Shown here: in pieces, positions 18,663 to 29,643 of the stretch
Layout of the letters: every line of letters begins with the position of its first letter
Numbering within the stretch: the stretch's first letter is position 1
Source: Lachnospiraceae bacterium
GTDB taxonomy: Bacteria; Bacillota; Clostridia; Lachnospirales; Lachnospiraceae
DNA length: 64,000 bases
NCBI GenBank assembly: GCA_021628825.1
Contig: JAJXRY010000001.1
Location: 992,001-1,056,000, forward strand
Reading direction: 5' to 3'
Position numbers and translations under genes: made by a program
The notes under the pieces: model-generated
Databases searched by the model: none
What the model was told of the DNA's origin: nothing
Seen by the model: only the letters and a program-made list of their open reading frames with translations

Positions 18663-19552
18663 TTAATCCACACGTTCCTTGCCCCAGAAGAATAATGCTA
18701 CCGTACCCGGGCCTGTATGGCTTCCGATTGTCGTTCCGATCCAGTTGATCTGTACCGGCTCTTTTAAGTTCGGGAAGTTCTTTTCTACGAGGTCTGCAAC
18801 AGCTCTTGCATCCTCATAGCATGCAGACTGGGAAATATAGCACTTGCCATCATAAGCAGTGCCGCCCTCTGCATTCTCGATCATCTTATCAACGCTCGTC
18901 TGACTAACCTCTTTTTCTTCGTACGGATCTTGAATCTCGGAATCAGTCTTCCCAAGTTATCCATGTTAAGTAACGGACAGATGTTCAACAATCCGCCAAT
19001 GAATCCGGCTGTCTTGGTAACACGGCCGCCCTTAATATAGAAGGTTAAATCGGTAGAGAAGAACCAGTGATGCATTCTTAACTTATTGGCTTCTACCCAC
19101 TCATGAAGCTCGTCAATATTCTTCCCCGCATCTCTCATATCAGCAAGGGTGTCCATAATCAGACCATAGCCGGAGGAAGCTCCTAACGAATCCACAATGT
19201 AGATCTTACGATCCGGATATTTCTCTTCCAGATTCTGCCTGGCAACCATTGCAGAGTTCACACTTCCGGAAATTCCGGAGGATAAGGTAAGATGCAGGAT
19301 ATCCTTCCCCTCCTTTAAAATACTTTCGAAATACTGCTCGTATTCTTCTGCATTTACCTGAGAAGTCCTGGTATCTGCCCCATTTTCCATGGCTTTATAA
19401 AAGTCCTCAAAATTCATGGACTGTCCCAAGTCGTCCGCATACTGCTTTCCACCTAATTCATAGTGAAAGCAGATGTAATGAATGTCTCTCTGTTCCATAT
19501 GATCTTTTGACAAATCTGCCGTGGAACAACAGCTTAATACATAATCACTCAT
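18663..19552 (-). CDS. DegV family fatty-acid-binding protein
   Basis: About 296 residues with one frame break near 18883 in an A/T run. DegV proteins (FakB in Staphylococcus) bind acyl chains and present them to the FakA kinase. Visible motifs: TRTSQVNAEEY (the TSQ that contacts the carboxylate), LTLSSGISGSVNSAM, IYIVDSLGASSGYG, TFYIKGGRVTKTA and the C-terminal GSHTGPGTVALFFWG, whose His-Thr-Gly-Pro is conserved. It is cytosolic. It stands alone, between a terminator and purL. Confidence 0.88.
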
Positions 19553-19679
19553 GTTATTAACCTCTCTTATCCATTTATTATCACATTATACTACAATCCG
19601 GCAATATATTCAATCATATGTAGTAACCATAACCACTTATTCTCACACATTTATTTAAAATGCTAGTTTCCATTTACAA

Positions 19680-22600
19680 CTATTTGAAATAAGCAACCCC
19701 GGATTCAAAAATCTTCATATCCTGTTCGCCGTAAATATTCACTGCGACGCCCTTATCACGACGCTCTGCATGAACCATCTTGCCAAAGCATCTGCCGTCC
19801 GGAGAGGTAATACCTTCAATGGATGCATAAGAACCATTGATGTTCCACTCTTCATCCATGGAAACCTTGCCAGCAAGATCACAGTACTGGGTTGCAACCT
19901 GACCGTTTGCAAACAGCTTGTCAATCCATTCCTTCGGTGCTACGAAACGTCCCTCTCCATGGGAGGCCGGACAACAATAGGTTGCTCCAAGCTCTGCTTC
20001 CTGTAACCAGGGAGACTTGTTGGAAATGACCTTCATATACGCCATCTTGGAGATATGACGGTTAATGGTATTAAAGGTCAGTGTCGGAGAATCTGCTGTC
20101 TGTCCGCAGATCTCGCCATAAGGAACCAGACCTAATTTAATGAGTGCCTGGAATCCGTTACAAATACCAAGAGCCAGACCATCTCTTTCGTTCAGAAGCT
20201 TCTGGACGGCTTCCTTCATCTTCTCATTCCGGAATGCGGTTGCAAAGAACTTTGCACTTCCATCCGGTTCATCACCTGCGGAGAAACCGCCGGGGAACAT
20301 AATGATCTGTGCTTTTGCAATGTCCTTTTCATAAGCTTCTACCGAATCACGGATGTCCTGTGCGGACTGGTTTTTAAACACTCTGGTAATAACGTCTGCG
20401 CCGGCACGCTTGAATGCCTTCGCGCTGTCATATTCACAGTTCGTTCCGGGGAATACCGGAATAAATACGGTAGGACGTGCTACCTTATTCTTACATACAT
20501 AAACAGAATCGGCACAGTAAATCGGGGATTCTACTTCTTCCTTGCCCTTGTGTGCCTTGGTCGGGAATACCTTTTCGAGCTTCGATTCCCATGCATCCAG
20601 TGCTTCTTCCATCGTAATCTTCATATCGCCATAGATAAATGCAGGTTCTTTTTGTCACGGTTGCCACGATGCGGAAATTCAGATCCTCGGTCTCTTCCCT
20701 GCTGTCGCAAAGCTCCTTTAGCTTTTCTGCATCTTCGGCATTCATTTCAATCACCAGATCACCGAGGCTGTTTTCAAACAGCTCTCTCTCTTTCAGGTTA
20801 TCTGCAAATGCTACGCCTAACTGATTACCAAATGCCATCTTGGAAACGCCTGCGGCAAGACCCTTGGCATCCAGTACATAAGCAGCCTTTACCTTGCCAT
20901 CCCAGATCAACTGGGAAATAAATGCAAAGGTTCTCATGGCATGATCATAAATCGGAATATCATATTCGTCACGGTCAAACCAGAACTGAACCAGTTTGTC
21001 TCCTGCTTCCTTAAGCTCCGGTGTCATCATATGCTTTCCTTCTGCCACATCAACCGCAAAGGAAACAAGGGTCGGCGGTACATCAATTTCATTGAACGTA
21101 CCGGACATACTGTCTTTACCGCCAATGGACGGAAGTCCGAATCCAAGCTGTGCATCGTATGCACCGAGCAGTGCTGCAAAAGGCTGGCTCCAGCGTTCCG
21201 GATCGGAGGTCATTCTGCGGAAATATTCCTGGAAAGTAAAGCGTACCTTATGGAAATCACCACCGCCTGCTACAATCTTCGCAAGGGATTCCGTCACTGC
21301 ATAAACGGCTCCATGATACGGGCTCCAGGATGATAAGTACGGATCAAATCCATAGCTCATCATGGTCACGGTATCGGTCTTTCCTTTTAATACCGGAAGC
21401 TTCGCAACCATGCTCTGGGTTTCGGTCAACTGATATTTTCCACCATAAGGCATCAGCACGGAACCTGCCCCGATCGAAGAGTCGAACATCTCCACAAGAC
21501 CCTTCTGGGAGCAGACATTCAAATCATTCAAAGTCTTCAGATAAGCGTCCTTTACATCCTCTTTCTCTAAGGCTTCTTCTACTGCCGGAATTGCAATCTT
21601 CTTAAAGTAATTATCTTCTTCGGAAGGAATATCCACTTCTACGTTGGTTTCCTGATGGGCACCGTTGGTATCAAGGAACGCTCTCTTTAAGTTTACGATT
21701 TCCTTTCCACGCCACTTTAATACCAGTCTCGGATCCTCGGTAACCACTGCTACCGGAACAGCCTCGAGGTTTTCCTCTGCGGCATAGGCAAGGAACTGGT
21801 CCACATCCTTCGGATCCACAACTACTGCCATACGCTCCTGAGACTCGGAAATGGCAAGTTCTGTTCCATCCAGTCCCGCATATTTCTTCGGAACCTTATC
21901 CAAATCTACAGTAAGTCCATCGGCAAGCTCTCCGATTGCCACGGAAACACCACCGGCACCAAAGTCATTACACTTTTTAATCAGTCTGCTGACTTCTCCG
22001 CGGCGGAATAATCTCTGAATCTTTCTTTCGGTCGGTGCATTACCCTTCTGTACCTCTGCACCACAGGTTTCTATGGAGCTTTCGGTATGTACCTTGGAGG
22101 ATCCTGTTGCACCGCCACAGCCATCACGGCCGGTTCTTCCACCTAACAGAATGATGATATCGCCCGGATCGGAATTTTCGCGGATCACATTCTTACGTGG
22201 AGCGGCTCCCATAACGGCACCGATTTCCATTCTTTTTGCCACATAATTCGGATGATATAACTCTTTTACATATCCGGTAGCCAGACCAATCTGGTTACCA
22301 TAGGAAGAATAACCGCTTGCAGCGCCACGGACAAGCTTCTTCTGGGAAAGCTTACCCTTTAAGGTATCTGCTACCGGTACGGTCGGGTCTGCTGCTCCGG
22401 TAATACGCATTGCCTGATAAACGTAGCCACGTCCGGACAACGGATCACGGATTGCACCGCCAAGACAGGTTGCATCGCCACCAAACGGCTCGATTTCGGT
22501 CGGATGATTGTGGGTTTCATTTTTGAAAAATACCAGCCACTCTTCGGTTACCGGTCCATCGCCATAGTCCATCTCAACCGGCACTACCACAGAACATGCA

Positions 22601-23507
22601 TTGATCTCATCGGATTCTTCCATATCCTGCAATTTGCCGTCCTTTTTCAGCTTACGCATGGCCATAAGGGCCAAGTCCATCAGGCAGACGAATTTATCCT
22701 TACGTCCTGCAAAAATCTCTTCTCTGGTATCTAAATAGCTTTCATATGTCGTTTCTAACGGAGCACGGTAATATCCGTCCTTGAAAGAAACGTTCTTTAA
22801 TTCTGTGGAAAACGTGGTATGACGACAATGATCCGACCAGTAGGTATCCAGTACACGGATCTCTGTCATAGACGGATCTCTCTTTTCATCCCCGGCAAAA
22901 TAATGCTGGATGTGCTGGAAATCCTTAAATGTCATCGCAAGGGAAAGACTCTCGTAGAGCTTACGTAGATCCTCTTCTCCCATGCCGGTAAAGCCTTCAA
23001 AAATCGCCACATCGGCAGGCTCTTCATACTGTGTAATCAAAGTATCCGGCTTCTCCATGGATACTTCTCTGGAATCGACGGGGTTAATACAGTAGGAACG
23101 GATACGGGCAAATTCCTGATCCGTAAGATCTCCTGCAATCATATAGGTGACTGCGGTACGAATAACAGGATCCTCATCCTCCTTGAGGAAACGGATACAC
23201 TGTACGGCAGAATCCGCTCTCTGATCGAACTGTCCCGGAAGAAATTCCACACTGAATACTCTGTTTCCGGCCGGAACCTCAATGGTTTCAAGATAGTAAT
23301 CATCTACCGGCGGTTCTGAGAACACACAGGAAAGTGCCTGTTCAAAAACGGCATCCGAAAGATTCTCCACATCATAGCGAATGAAGATCCGGACACCCGT
23401 CACACTCTTAATTCCCAGATAATTTCCAATCTCCTCCTGTAATTCCTTTGCCTTGACAGCAAATGGTGCTTTCATTTTCCACATAGACACGTTTTTACAT
23501 TACCCAT
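19680..23507 (-). CDS. purL: Phosphoribosylformylglycinamidine synthase (single-chain PurL)
   Basis: About 1,270 residues, the large single-chain form with its own glutaminase. It makes FGAM from FGAR, glutamine and ATP in purine synthesis. Motifs: DHCRHTTFSTELKN, FKNETHNHPTEIEPFGGDAT, LLGGRTGRDGCGGATGSSK, and the C-terminal amidotransferase with FPGGFSAGDEPDGSAKF, nucleophile Cys in LALGICNGFQALIKLG, and the catalytic His in ASHGEGRF. The natural start is probably the ATG at 23507 (MGNVKRVYVE...), reached after correcting two small breaks in the first 20 codons. Another lies near 20635. The other pur genes are 11 kb away. Confidence 0.95.
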
Positions 23508-23556
23508 GAAAATTTTTCATCCTCCATAATATATTAAATATTAAAAATTTTGGTAA

Positions 23557-24134
23557 CTATTCCTCTGCAATGAGTCCACTCATCATGTACATGATCTCCC
23601 GGTCAACAGCCGCTTCGGTAATTCCCCGTGTTTTCGCGGCTGCCTTAAGTCCCTCTAAGACATACATCATGTTACTGGCCGCCCCATGAGGATCCTCACA
23701 ATAGAATTCCCCATTTTCCACGCCCTCCGAGATCAGCTTTTCTAAAATAAATAATGCAATGTCAAACTGCTTCTTAATATAATTCTGTTTTTGGGGCTGC
23801 TTTTATTCTCAAAATAGTATTCATAAATGGCAACGGTCAGTGAGTTCTTTTTGCTTAAAAGCTCTCTCTTCTGTTCTTTCAGAAACAATGCCAGTACATC
23901 CGCAGCCGTTGCATCTTCAGGGATTCCTTCCCCAAAGGCTTCTTCTTCCTCCTGCTTAAGGATCTCTTCAAAGATCTCCGCGGTGCTTGAAAAATAAAGA
24001 TATAAACCGCCGCGGCTGATCTCACAGGCATCCACGATATCCTTCATCGTCACCTGCTTGTATCCCTTTTCCTGAAAAACCTTTCTGGCCGTATCCAGGA
24101 TGTGCTTCTTCTTCTGAACCGATTTATCACTCAT
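23557..24134 (-). CDS. TetR family transcriptional regulator
   Basis: About 191 residues. The N-terminal TetR HTH reads ILDTARKVFQEKGYKQVTMK and DIVDACEISRGGLYLYFSS. The ligand domain continues after a break near 23790 as YIKKQFDIALFILEKLISEG, then SNMMYVLEGLKAAAKTRGIT, with the stop at 23557. The preceding gene on the strand (24155-24613) is 20 bp upstream, so the two likely form an operon. The target is unknown. Confidence 0.85.
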
Positions 24135-24154
24135 TGCCTATATCCCCCGTATAT

Positions 24155-24613
24155 TTATGCCAGTGGTGCATCCCAGACATTTAAAACTTCTTTCAGCTTC
24201 TGAAGGCATTTTAAGAATGTGCCGTTCTCCACTGCTTCTGCCCACATCATGCCCTTCGTCATGCCGCCGAGAACATATTTCGCCATAACCGCATAGATCA
24301 GCCCGATGTCCTTAAACTCCACGCGGTCCAAGGCTCTCATTTCATCCTCATGCGTCCGGATCCCGTTTCTTGACAATGCATATACATAGTTCCGGTCCAC
24401 AAGGCCTGTCCGCTGCACTTCCTTCACAAAGGAAAGCAGTGTACTTTCATATACCGGGATCGCTACCGAATTCGTATTCTGCTCGCCACGATACATCTGG
24501 TAATTCTTCTGACCCTTCTTCTGTTCAAAATAAGGAATGTATCGTAAGAGGCTCTGACTGATATCACGGTATTTCTTCATCAGCTCCTCAAGATATTCGT
24601 TTTCATTCTCCAT
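24155..24613 (-). CDS. Conserved protein of unknown function
   Basis: 152 residues, intact, soluble and mostly helical. Recognisable blocks are KYRDISQSLLRYIPYFEQKK, VPVYESTLLSFVKEVQRTGL and GGMTKGMMWAEAVENGTFLK. It resembles one of the clostridial DUF65xx-type proteins of about 150 residues, but I cannot name it securely. It has no catalytic motif I recognise. It is cotranscribed with the TetR gene 20 bp downstream, so it may be that regulator's partner or target. Confidence 0.6.
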   Translation of the reverse strand: MENENEYLEELMKKYRDISQSLLRYIPYFEQKKGQKNYQMYRGEQNTNSVAIPVYESTLLSFVKEVQRTGLVDRNYVYALSRNGIRTHEDEMRALDRVEFKDIGLIYAVMAKYVLGGMTKGMMWAEAVENGTFLKCLQKLKEVLNVWDAPLA

Positions 24614-24685
24614 AGATTGTACCTTCCCCCAAAATCTCCCTTAATAATAAAATGTAACTTTTGCTCAGTTGTTTCTGTCGGCTAC

Positions 24686-24842
24686 GATGTAACTATTCAG
24701 AACCACATTCGCAAAGTTTCTGCTTCGCAGCAACTTTTGCTCATGTAGTTACTTCGCCATATAAAGTTTGTCAAATGTCCATCCGAATGCAAGCATTCGA
24801 CGGACATTTAACAAACTTTGCATGGCTCTGAATAGTTACATC
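24686..24842. repeat. MITE-like element with 15-bp terminal inverted repeats
   Basis: GATGTAACTATTCAG (24686-24700) and CTGAATAGTTACATC (24828-24842) are exact inverted repeats. Inside, 24763-24819 is a long near-perfect palindrome around GAATGCAAGCATTCG. Its right-hand 25 bp (24817-24841) recur identically at 38114-38138. It is non-coding. It fits a small non-autonomous palindromic element; no matching transposase is in the window. Confidence 0.7.
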
Positions 24843-25065
24843 TTATCATAAATCAGGCGGAAAAACAAATATAATTTTACATAGTTGGTAAAGGATTGTC
24901 GAAAAGAATTGTCTTTCTTTGCGAATAAGCGAATATACTGTCATTTACAGTCAATATAATTATAGAAATTTCACGAAAATATCAATATAATTACAAATGT
25001 ACCGATCGAGAGGTCGGTAAGGCTAATTAGCAATTCCGGAAAAAAATTCCCTTTTACACAAACGA

Positions 25066-25098
25066 AGACTCCCAAGAGAAATCTTGGGAGTCTTTGTT
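25066..25098 (+). terminator. Strong intrinsic terminator upstream of the LacI gene
   Basis: AGACTCCCAAGA (25066-25077) and TCTTGGGAGTCT (25082-25093) form a 12-bp perfect stem with a GAAA tetraloop, followed by TTGTTTG. No rightward coding gene ends here. It must end a small RNA or attenuate a leader of the LacI gene 100 bp on. Confidence 0.8.
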
Positions 25099-25196
25099 TG
25101 CTTAAGCAATAAGCCATATTTACTTTCCTACCTTCAAATGCTACAATTAATAACATAATAATGATATAAAATTTCAATCAATGAAAGGAGCCTTTT

Positions 25197-26202
25197 ATGG
25201 CTACCATCCGTGATATTGCCGAAAAGCTTGGAGTATCTGTCAGTACCGTTTCCAAAGGATTAAACGGTGCCGCCGATATCAGCGAGGAACTGCGTCAGCT
25301 TGTTCTTGATACTGCTGTCGAGATGAACTATACCACCAAGCGTATGCGTAAAGAATCCAACAAAAAAATATGTATTTTTGTCGAACATGCCCAGTATGAA
25401 CAGCCCAATTCTTTTGCTTATGATATTATTCTCGGATTTAAACAGGCTGCTAGTCGTGAAAAACTGGGAGGTTCAAATTGTTCCCATCACTCCCGAATTC
25501 CAGCTTGCAGAGAAATATGACACCTATATGTTGAAAAATGGTTACTCCGGAGCATTTCTGATCGGTCTCGGTTTGCAGGATGAGTGGATGCAGCAGCTTA
25601 CTGTTACCAATATTCCTGCTGTTCTCTTCGATAATTATATTTCGAAAAATCCAAATGTTGCTTATGTGGGAGCAGACAGCTTTGAAGGAATTGACGCAGC
25701 GATCGAACATCTGAAAGGGCTTCATCATACGAGGATTGCCTTTTTGAACGGTTCTTTATATTCCATGATTGCCGAGCACCGGGAACGTGCCTTTTATTTA
25801 AGTATGAAAGCACATGACCTTCCGATTGATGACCGCCTTATCGTGCATACCTCCTTTTATGGAGGCGATGTTGCGAAGGATCTTCCTGCACTGCTTGAAC
25901 TGGGTGCTACTGCTGTGCTTTGCGGTAACGATCCGATTGCCTACGAAGTCATTCGTGAGTGCCATAAGGCTGGATACCGCATCCCCGAAGATATCAGCGT
26001 CATCGGTTTTGATGATCTGCCCGACTCTTCCCAAACCACACCACCACTTACTACGATCCGCCAGAGCCGTCTCGATCTTGGTAAGTGCAGTTATTATACG
26101 CTTCGCTGCCTGCTCATGCATGTCGCCTGCAGCATGACCCTGTTACGCCCCCAATTTGTAGTGCGTGAATCGACTGGAGAGGCTGCTACTTCTATCAAAT
26201 AA
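25197..26202 (+). CDS. LacI family transcriptional regulator
   Basis: About 335 residues with one break near 25445. The N-terminal HTH is TIRDIAEKLGVSVSTVSKGL, followed by the hinge region. The sugar-binding domain continues with NGYSGAFLIGLGLQDEWMQQ, VLFDNYISKNPNVAYVGADS, LCGNDPIAYEVIRECHKAGY, then RIPEDISVIGFDDLPDS and TTIRQSRLDLGK, all typical. GAAAGGAG precedes the ATG. No sugar operon lies immediately beside it; the nearest glycosidase is the beta-mannosidase 7 kb to the left. A terminator follows. Confidence 0.88.
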
Positions 26203-26231
26203 GTGAACGATACCTATTTCATTCGGTTAGC

Positions 26232-26262
26232 AGGCAGACAGCTTCGGTTGTCTGCCTTTTTG
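26232..26262 (+). terminator. Intrinsic terminator of the LacI gene
   Basis: AGGCAGACA (26232-26240) pairs with TGTCTGCCT (26249-26257), followed by TTTTTG. Confidence 0.85.
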
Positions 26263-26363
26263 TTTAAATCTGAGGAGCGCAGTTCTTAAAACAGGAAAAT
26301 GGAAAAAAAGGAAACAACTTTTTTTCTGATTAACTGGAAAGTTCTTGAAATGCCCATGAAATA

Positions 26364-26410
26364 AAGAAAAATCCTTTCATGCTGAATATATAGCAAGAAA
26401 GGATTTTTTA
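26364..26410 (-). terminator. Terminator after tRNA-Trp
   Basis: On the minus strand AAATCCTTTC and GAAAGGATTT form a 10-bp stem, with an extra GC/GC pair around the loop, then TTCTTT. It begins right after the tRNA 3' end. Confidence 0.75.
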
Positions 26411-26411
26411 G

Positions 26412-26482
26412 CAGGGGCAGTAGGAATCGAACCCACATCGACGGTTTTGGAGACCGCTGTTCTACCTTTGAACTATGCCCCT
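26412..26482 (-). tRNA. tRNA-Trp (CCA anticodon)
   Basis: 71 nt without an encoded CCA tail. The acceptor arms AGGGGCA and TGCCCCT pair perfectly with discriminator G. The anticodon loop is CTCCAAA between GCGGT and ACCGT, so the anticodon is CCA. The T arm GTGGG-TTCGATT-CCTAC is canonical. A promoter and a terminator flank it, so it is a single-gene unit. Confidence 0.95.
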
Positions 26483-26512
26483 ATTTACCCGGTGTTTGAA
26501 CCACCGAATGCT

Positions 26513-26543
26513 ATTATAACTTATATAAGGTTGTTGTTGTCAA
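26513..26543 (-). promoter_or_regulatory. Promoter of tRNA-Trp
   Basis: On the minus strand TTGACA (26538-26543) and TATAAT (26513-26518). The 19-bp spacing is longer than ideal, though a shifted TTATAA gives 18. Confidence 0.5.
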
Positions 26544-26576
26544 GGTTAATAGTTCAAAGATGCATCGGTATCTTCT

Positions 26577-27659
26577 TTAATGATTTTTACTGTATGTCTT
26601 CACCTCTTCAGAAGGCTCATAATTCTTCTGATCATAAAGCAGCTCATGAAGCTTCACAACATTTTTTTCTCCAAATCAACCGGCACCACGAACGCACCGA
26701 CACCGCCTTTTGTTCCACCGTTACGCATTCCTGCAAACGGAAAGCCATCGCTGACGGTCACCTTATAATCCCCTACCACACTGAGCATGGTAAGAATATC
26801 GTTAATGTCAAGTGATGTGCTGATATAAGGAAGTACCGCTTCTGCTGCAAGACGAAGTTCATTAAAGGATGCTGTCTTACTCTTTTCCATCATGGCGGTG
26901 ATCAGGTCACGCTGTCTCTGCGCTCTCTGGAAATCATCCCCGATGTAACGGATGCGGCAGTAAGCCGTTGCCTGCAGACCGTTTAAGGTCTGGAGTCCCG
27001 GTTCGGTAACCGGTATATAGCTTCCCTCTTCCGCGGTAAAGTTCACCCCGTCCTCGCTCGTTCCAACCATACTGATCTGATAATTATTGAGGTGCGGGAT
27101 TTCCTTCTCGGTAACTTCCAGTTCGACACCACCCAAAGCGTCGACGGCTTTAATCAGTCCCTCAAAACCAACCGTTACATAGTCGGTAATATACAGATCC
27201 GTATTCATATTAATCATGCTGATGGCCTGTGTCGGACCACCCTTGGCATAGGCCGCATTGCATTTATTATAGCTGTCATTTCCCAGATTCAGATATGTGT
27301 CACGATAAATGGAAATCAGCTTCACCTCATGGGTATCTGCATCAATGGAACAGATCATGATCGTATCGCTGCGGTTGCCCTTTCCAAGGCTTCCGTCCCT
27401 TGCATCCACGCCAAACAAAGCAATCTGATATATTCCGGATAAATCGGGCTTCTGCGGATCCTGCTCATGATCATCCTTTGTATCATTCTGAAACTGCTGC
27501 TTGATCTCTTCATCCACAACAATATCTTCTTCTTTGATCTGCTGCTTCTGGGCCCTCGTTGCATGTGTAATAAAAATACAATGCCCCGATAGCCGCCAAA
27601 AGTACAACCAGTTCCAGAATATAAAGCGGCAGATGCCGGATCCATTTCTTCTTATCCAT
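26577..27659 (-). CDS. LytR-CpsA-Psr (LCP) family glycopolymer transferase
   Basis: About 360 residues. LCP enzymes attach teichoic acids or capsule chains to peptidoglycan from the outer face of the membrane. The true start is the ATG at 27659: MDKKKWIRHLPLYILELV is the basic cap and single membrane anchor (VVLLAAIGALYFYY). A break near 27570 separates it from the catalytic domain: IALFGVDARDGSLGKGNRSD, IMICSIDADTHEVKLISIYR, KCNAAYAKGGPTQAISMINM, AYCRIRYIGDDFQRAQRQRD, the last carrying the conserved Arg cluster. A second break near 26675 hides the true end (VKLHELLYDQKNYEPSEEVK). Confidence 0.9.
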
Positions 27660-27732
27660 AAGTTACTCCTTCGTAACATCATTCACATTGTTACATTGTA
27701 ACACATTTGTAAAATTTTGCCTATCCCTGTTC

Positions 27733-29098
27733 TCAGATAAGCTGCATGGCATCTGCGACACTCTTTACGCCCAGAATGGTAATATCCTTGATATTCTTCA
27801 CGGTGTCCATGCACACGGCCGGAATGATACAGGTCGTAAAGCCCAGCTTCTTTGCTTCCTGCACGCGCACGGGAATCATGCTTACGGCACGTACTTCGCC
27901 GCTTAAGCCGGTCTCTCCCATAGCAATCGTCTTTTTCATCGATCACCTTATTCTTAAAGCTGGAGATAATGGCAAGTGCGATCCCCAAGTCAATCGCAGG
28001 CTCCGAAATGCGGATTCCGCCTGCAATATTGACATAGGCATCACAGTTTCCCATCTGTAATCCCAGACGCTTTTTCCAATACTGCCATCAGCAGATTTAC
28101 ACGGTTAAAAATCGGTTCCGATCGCCTGCCGCCTTGGAATTCCGAAATTGCTGTGACATACCAGTGCCTGGATTTCAATTAAGATCGGGCGCGTTCCCTC
28201 CATCGAGAAGACCACAATGGATCCGCTTGCCTCCTCCGGCTTACCGTTCAGCATGAATTCCGAAGGATTCTTTACCTCGTGCAGTCCATCCGCTTCCATT
28301 TCAAATACCCCAATTTCATTCGTGGAGCCAAAACGATTCTTCACCCCGCGGAGAATCCGGTAAGAGGCATGCCGGTCTCCTTCAAAATAAAGCACCGTAT
28401 CCACCATATGCTCCAGCACTCTCGGACCTGCCACCGTTCCTTCCTTGGTCACATGACCGACAATCAGGATGGAAATATTAAAGCCCTTCGCAAGGCGCAG
28501 GAATACTCCTGTTGCTTCCCTTACCTGCGAAACGCTTCCGGGGGCTGCCGATACGATTTACTGATACATTGTCTGAATCGAGTCCACAACCACAACTTCC
28601 GGCTTCTCCCGTTCCAGGGTTTCTTCGATAACCTCCAGATTCGTTTCGCACAAAAGGCGCATATTATCGCTGAATTCTCCGATCCGGTTTGCACGGATCT
28701 TAATCTGCTTTAATGACTCTTCTCCCGAAATATACAGCACCTTATGCCCATCCGCAGACATTTCACGGCAGACCTGTAAAAAGTAATGTGGACTTCCCGA
28801 TTCCAGGATCTCCTCCGACGAGGGTCAGGGATCCCGGTACAAGTCCTCCCCCCAGAACCCGGTTCAGTTCTTCAATATGGGTCTGCATCCGTTCTTCCTT
28901 TTCCAGAGAAATTTCCGAAAAAGAAGCGGGAACAGCCTTTTCATGTGCAGTCTTTGTACTTTTTCCTTTTCCTGCGGTAACTACCGTTTCCTCCACCATA
29001 GTGTTCCATTCCCGGCATCCCGGACACTGTCCCATCCATTTGGATGATTCATAACCACAGTTCTGGCAGAAAAAGATCGTCGATTTTCCTTTTGCCAT
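27733..29098 (-). CDS. radA: DNA repair protein RadA
   Basis: About 455 residues; RadA is a RecA-like branch-migration helicase. N-terminal zinc finger: FFCQNCGYESSKWMGQCPGC. Walker A: LVGGDPGIGKSTLLF. The next pieces in other frames are KVLYISGEESLKQIKIRANR, VVVDSIQTMYQ, DRHASYRILRGVKNRFGSTN (the KNRFG RadA motif) and, in the C-terminal Lon-like domain, DAYVNIAGGIRISEPAIDLG then GETGLSGEVRAVSMI. At least five frame breaks occur (about 28762, 28560, 28460, 28090, 27930), more than any neighbour of this size. A lethal or mutator-level loss is less likely than sequence error. Confidence 0.9.
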
Positions 29099-29118
29099 AA
29101 AAATCCTTTCCTCGAAGT

Positions 29119-29149
29119 AAAAAGCGCTGTTCCAGCAGTGAAACAGCGC
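29119..29149 (-). terminator. Terminator of the gntR-clpC-29174 transcript
   Basis: GCGCTGTT (29124-29131) and AACAGCGC (29142-29149) form an 8-bp GC-rich stem; on the minus strand it is followed by TTTTTAC. RadA starts 20 bp later. Confidence 0.8.
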
Positions 29150-29173
29150 CTCTCATCTTATATAACGATTTCC

Positions 29174-29585
29174 TTAATGAATCACTTTAATATGAACTTC
29201 CTCTGCATTTTCAAGCTCTACACTGATATTCAGCTTACCGCCGAGATTCGTCTTCATCTTGCCTCTGCTCTTTCCGTCCTCAAATACCTCATATTCGGTA
29301 TCCTCGCACAGGCCTAATGTAATCTGTGCATCTTCATTTCCGGAAACTGTAAATTCAACACTATCCGTCGTTTCCTTAAAGTAAAAAAACGCTCGTTCCA
29401 GGAACCGATTCATATACGAACAATCCGTTTCTTTCAAGCTTCGTCATCGTCTGAAAGGTTTTCACCTTATACAAATCACCTTCGTGTTCAAAGTCCTCAA
29501 GCTTCTTCTTTTCTGCCAGCTCATGATTGCCGAAGCTGATGGTTCCATCACTTTCTTCGCGAAGTAATTCTTCTACAACAGCCAT
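29174..29585 (-). CDS. Conserved small protein of unknown function
   Basis: About 136 residues after joining a break near 29410. AGGAGG precedes the ATG at 29585 (MAVVEELLREESDGTISFGN). The next blocks are KKKLEDFEHEGDLYKVKTFQ and LFVYESVPGTSVFHF, then TEYEVFEDGKSRGKMKTN and a beta-rich end ENAEEVHIKVIH. Proteins of this type occur in many Lachnospiraceae, sometimes labelled 'endosialidase-like', a label I cannot support from sequence. It lies 58 bp after clpC on the same strand and before a terminator, so it is probably the third gene of the clpC operon. Confidence 0.62.
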
Positions 29586-29643
29586 TTGTATTTCCTCCTG
29601 ATTGTACATTTGCTGTAACTGATTCATATATGCTAAGTATAAA

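Larger units (their letters stand above)
24614..25196. other. Non-coding region with repeat, possible small RNA and terminator
   Basis: 583 bases between the unknown gene and the LacI gene. It holds the 157-bp repeat, then an AT-rich stretch, a small hairpin ACCGA/TCGGT near 25000-25017, and a strong terminator at 25066-25098 oriented rightward with no coding sequence before it. I see no protein gene. Confidence 0.5.

Noticed and set aside
24763..24819. Long palindrome as a CRISPR repeat or a transcription terminator
   Set aside because: No spacer array exists, and no U-tract follows. The recurrence at 38067 with inverted ends points to a dispersed element.
24990..25100. Possible riboswitch (preQ1, SAM, c-di-GMP) before the LacI gene
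   Set aside because: No conserved core of any class I know could be matched; kept only as a possible small RNA or attenuator.
28105..29098. RadA fragments as true pseudogene
   Set aside because: All motifs persist across five frames and nearby core genes show the same pattern, so sequence error explains it better.
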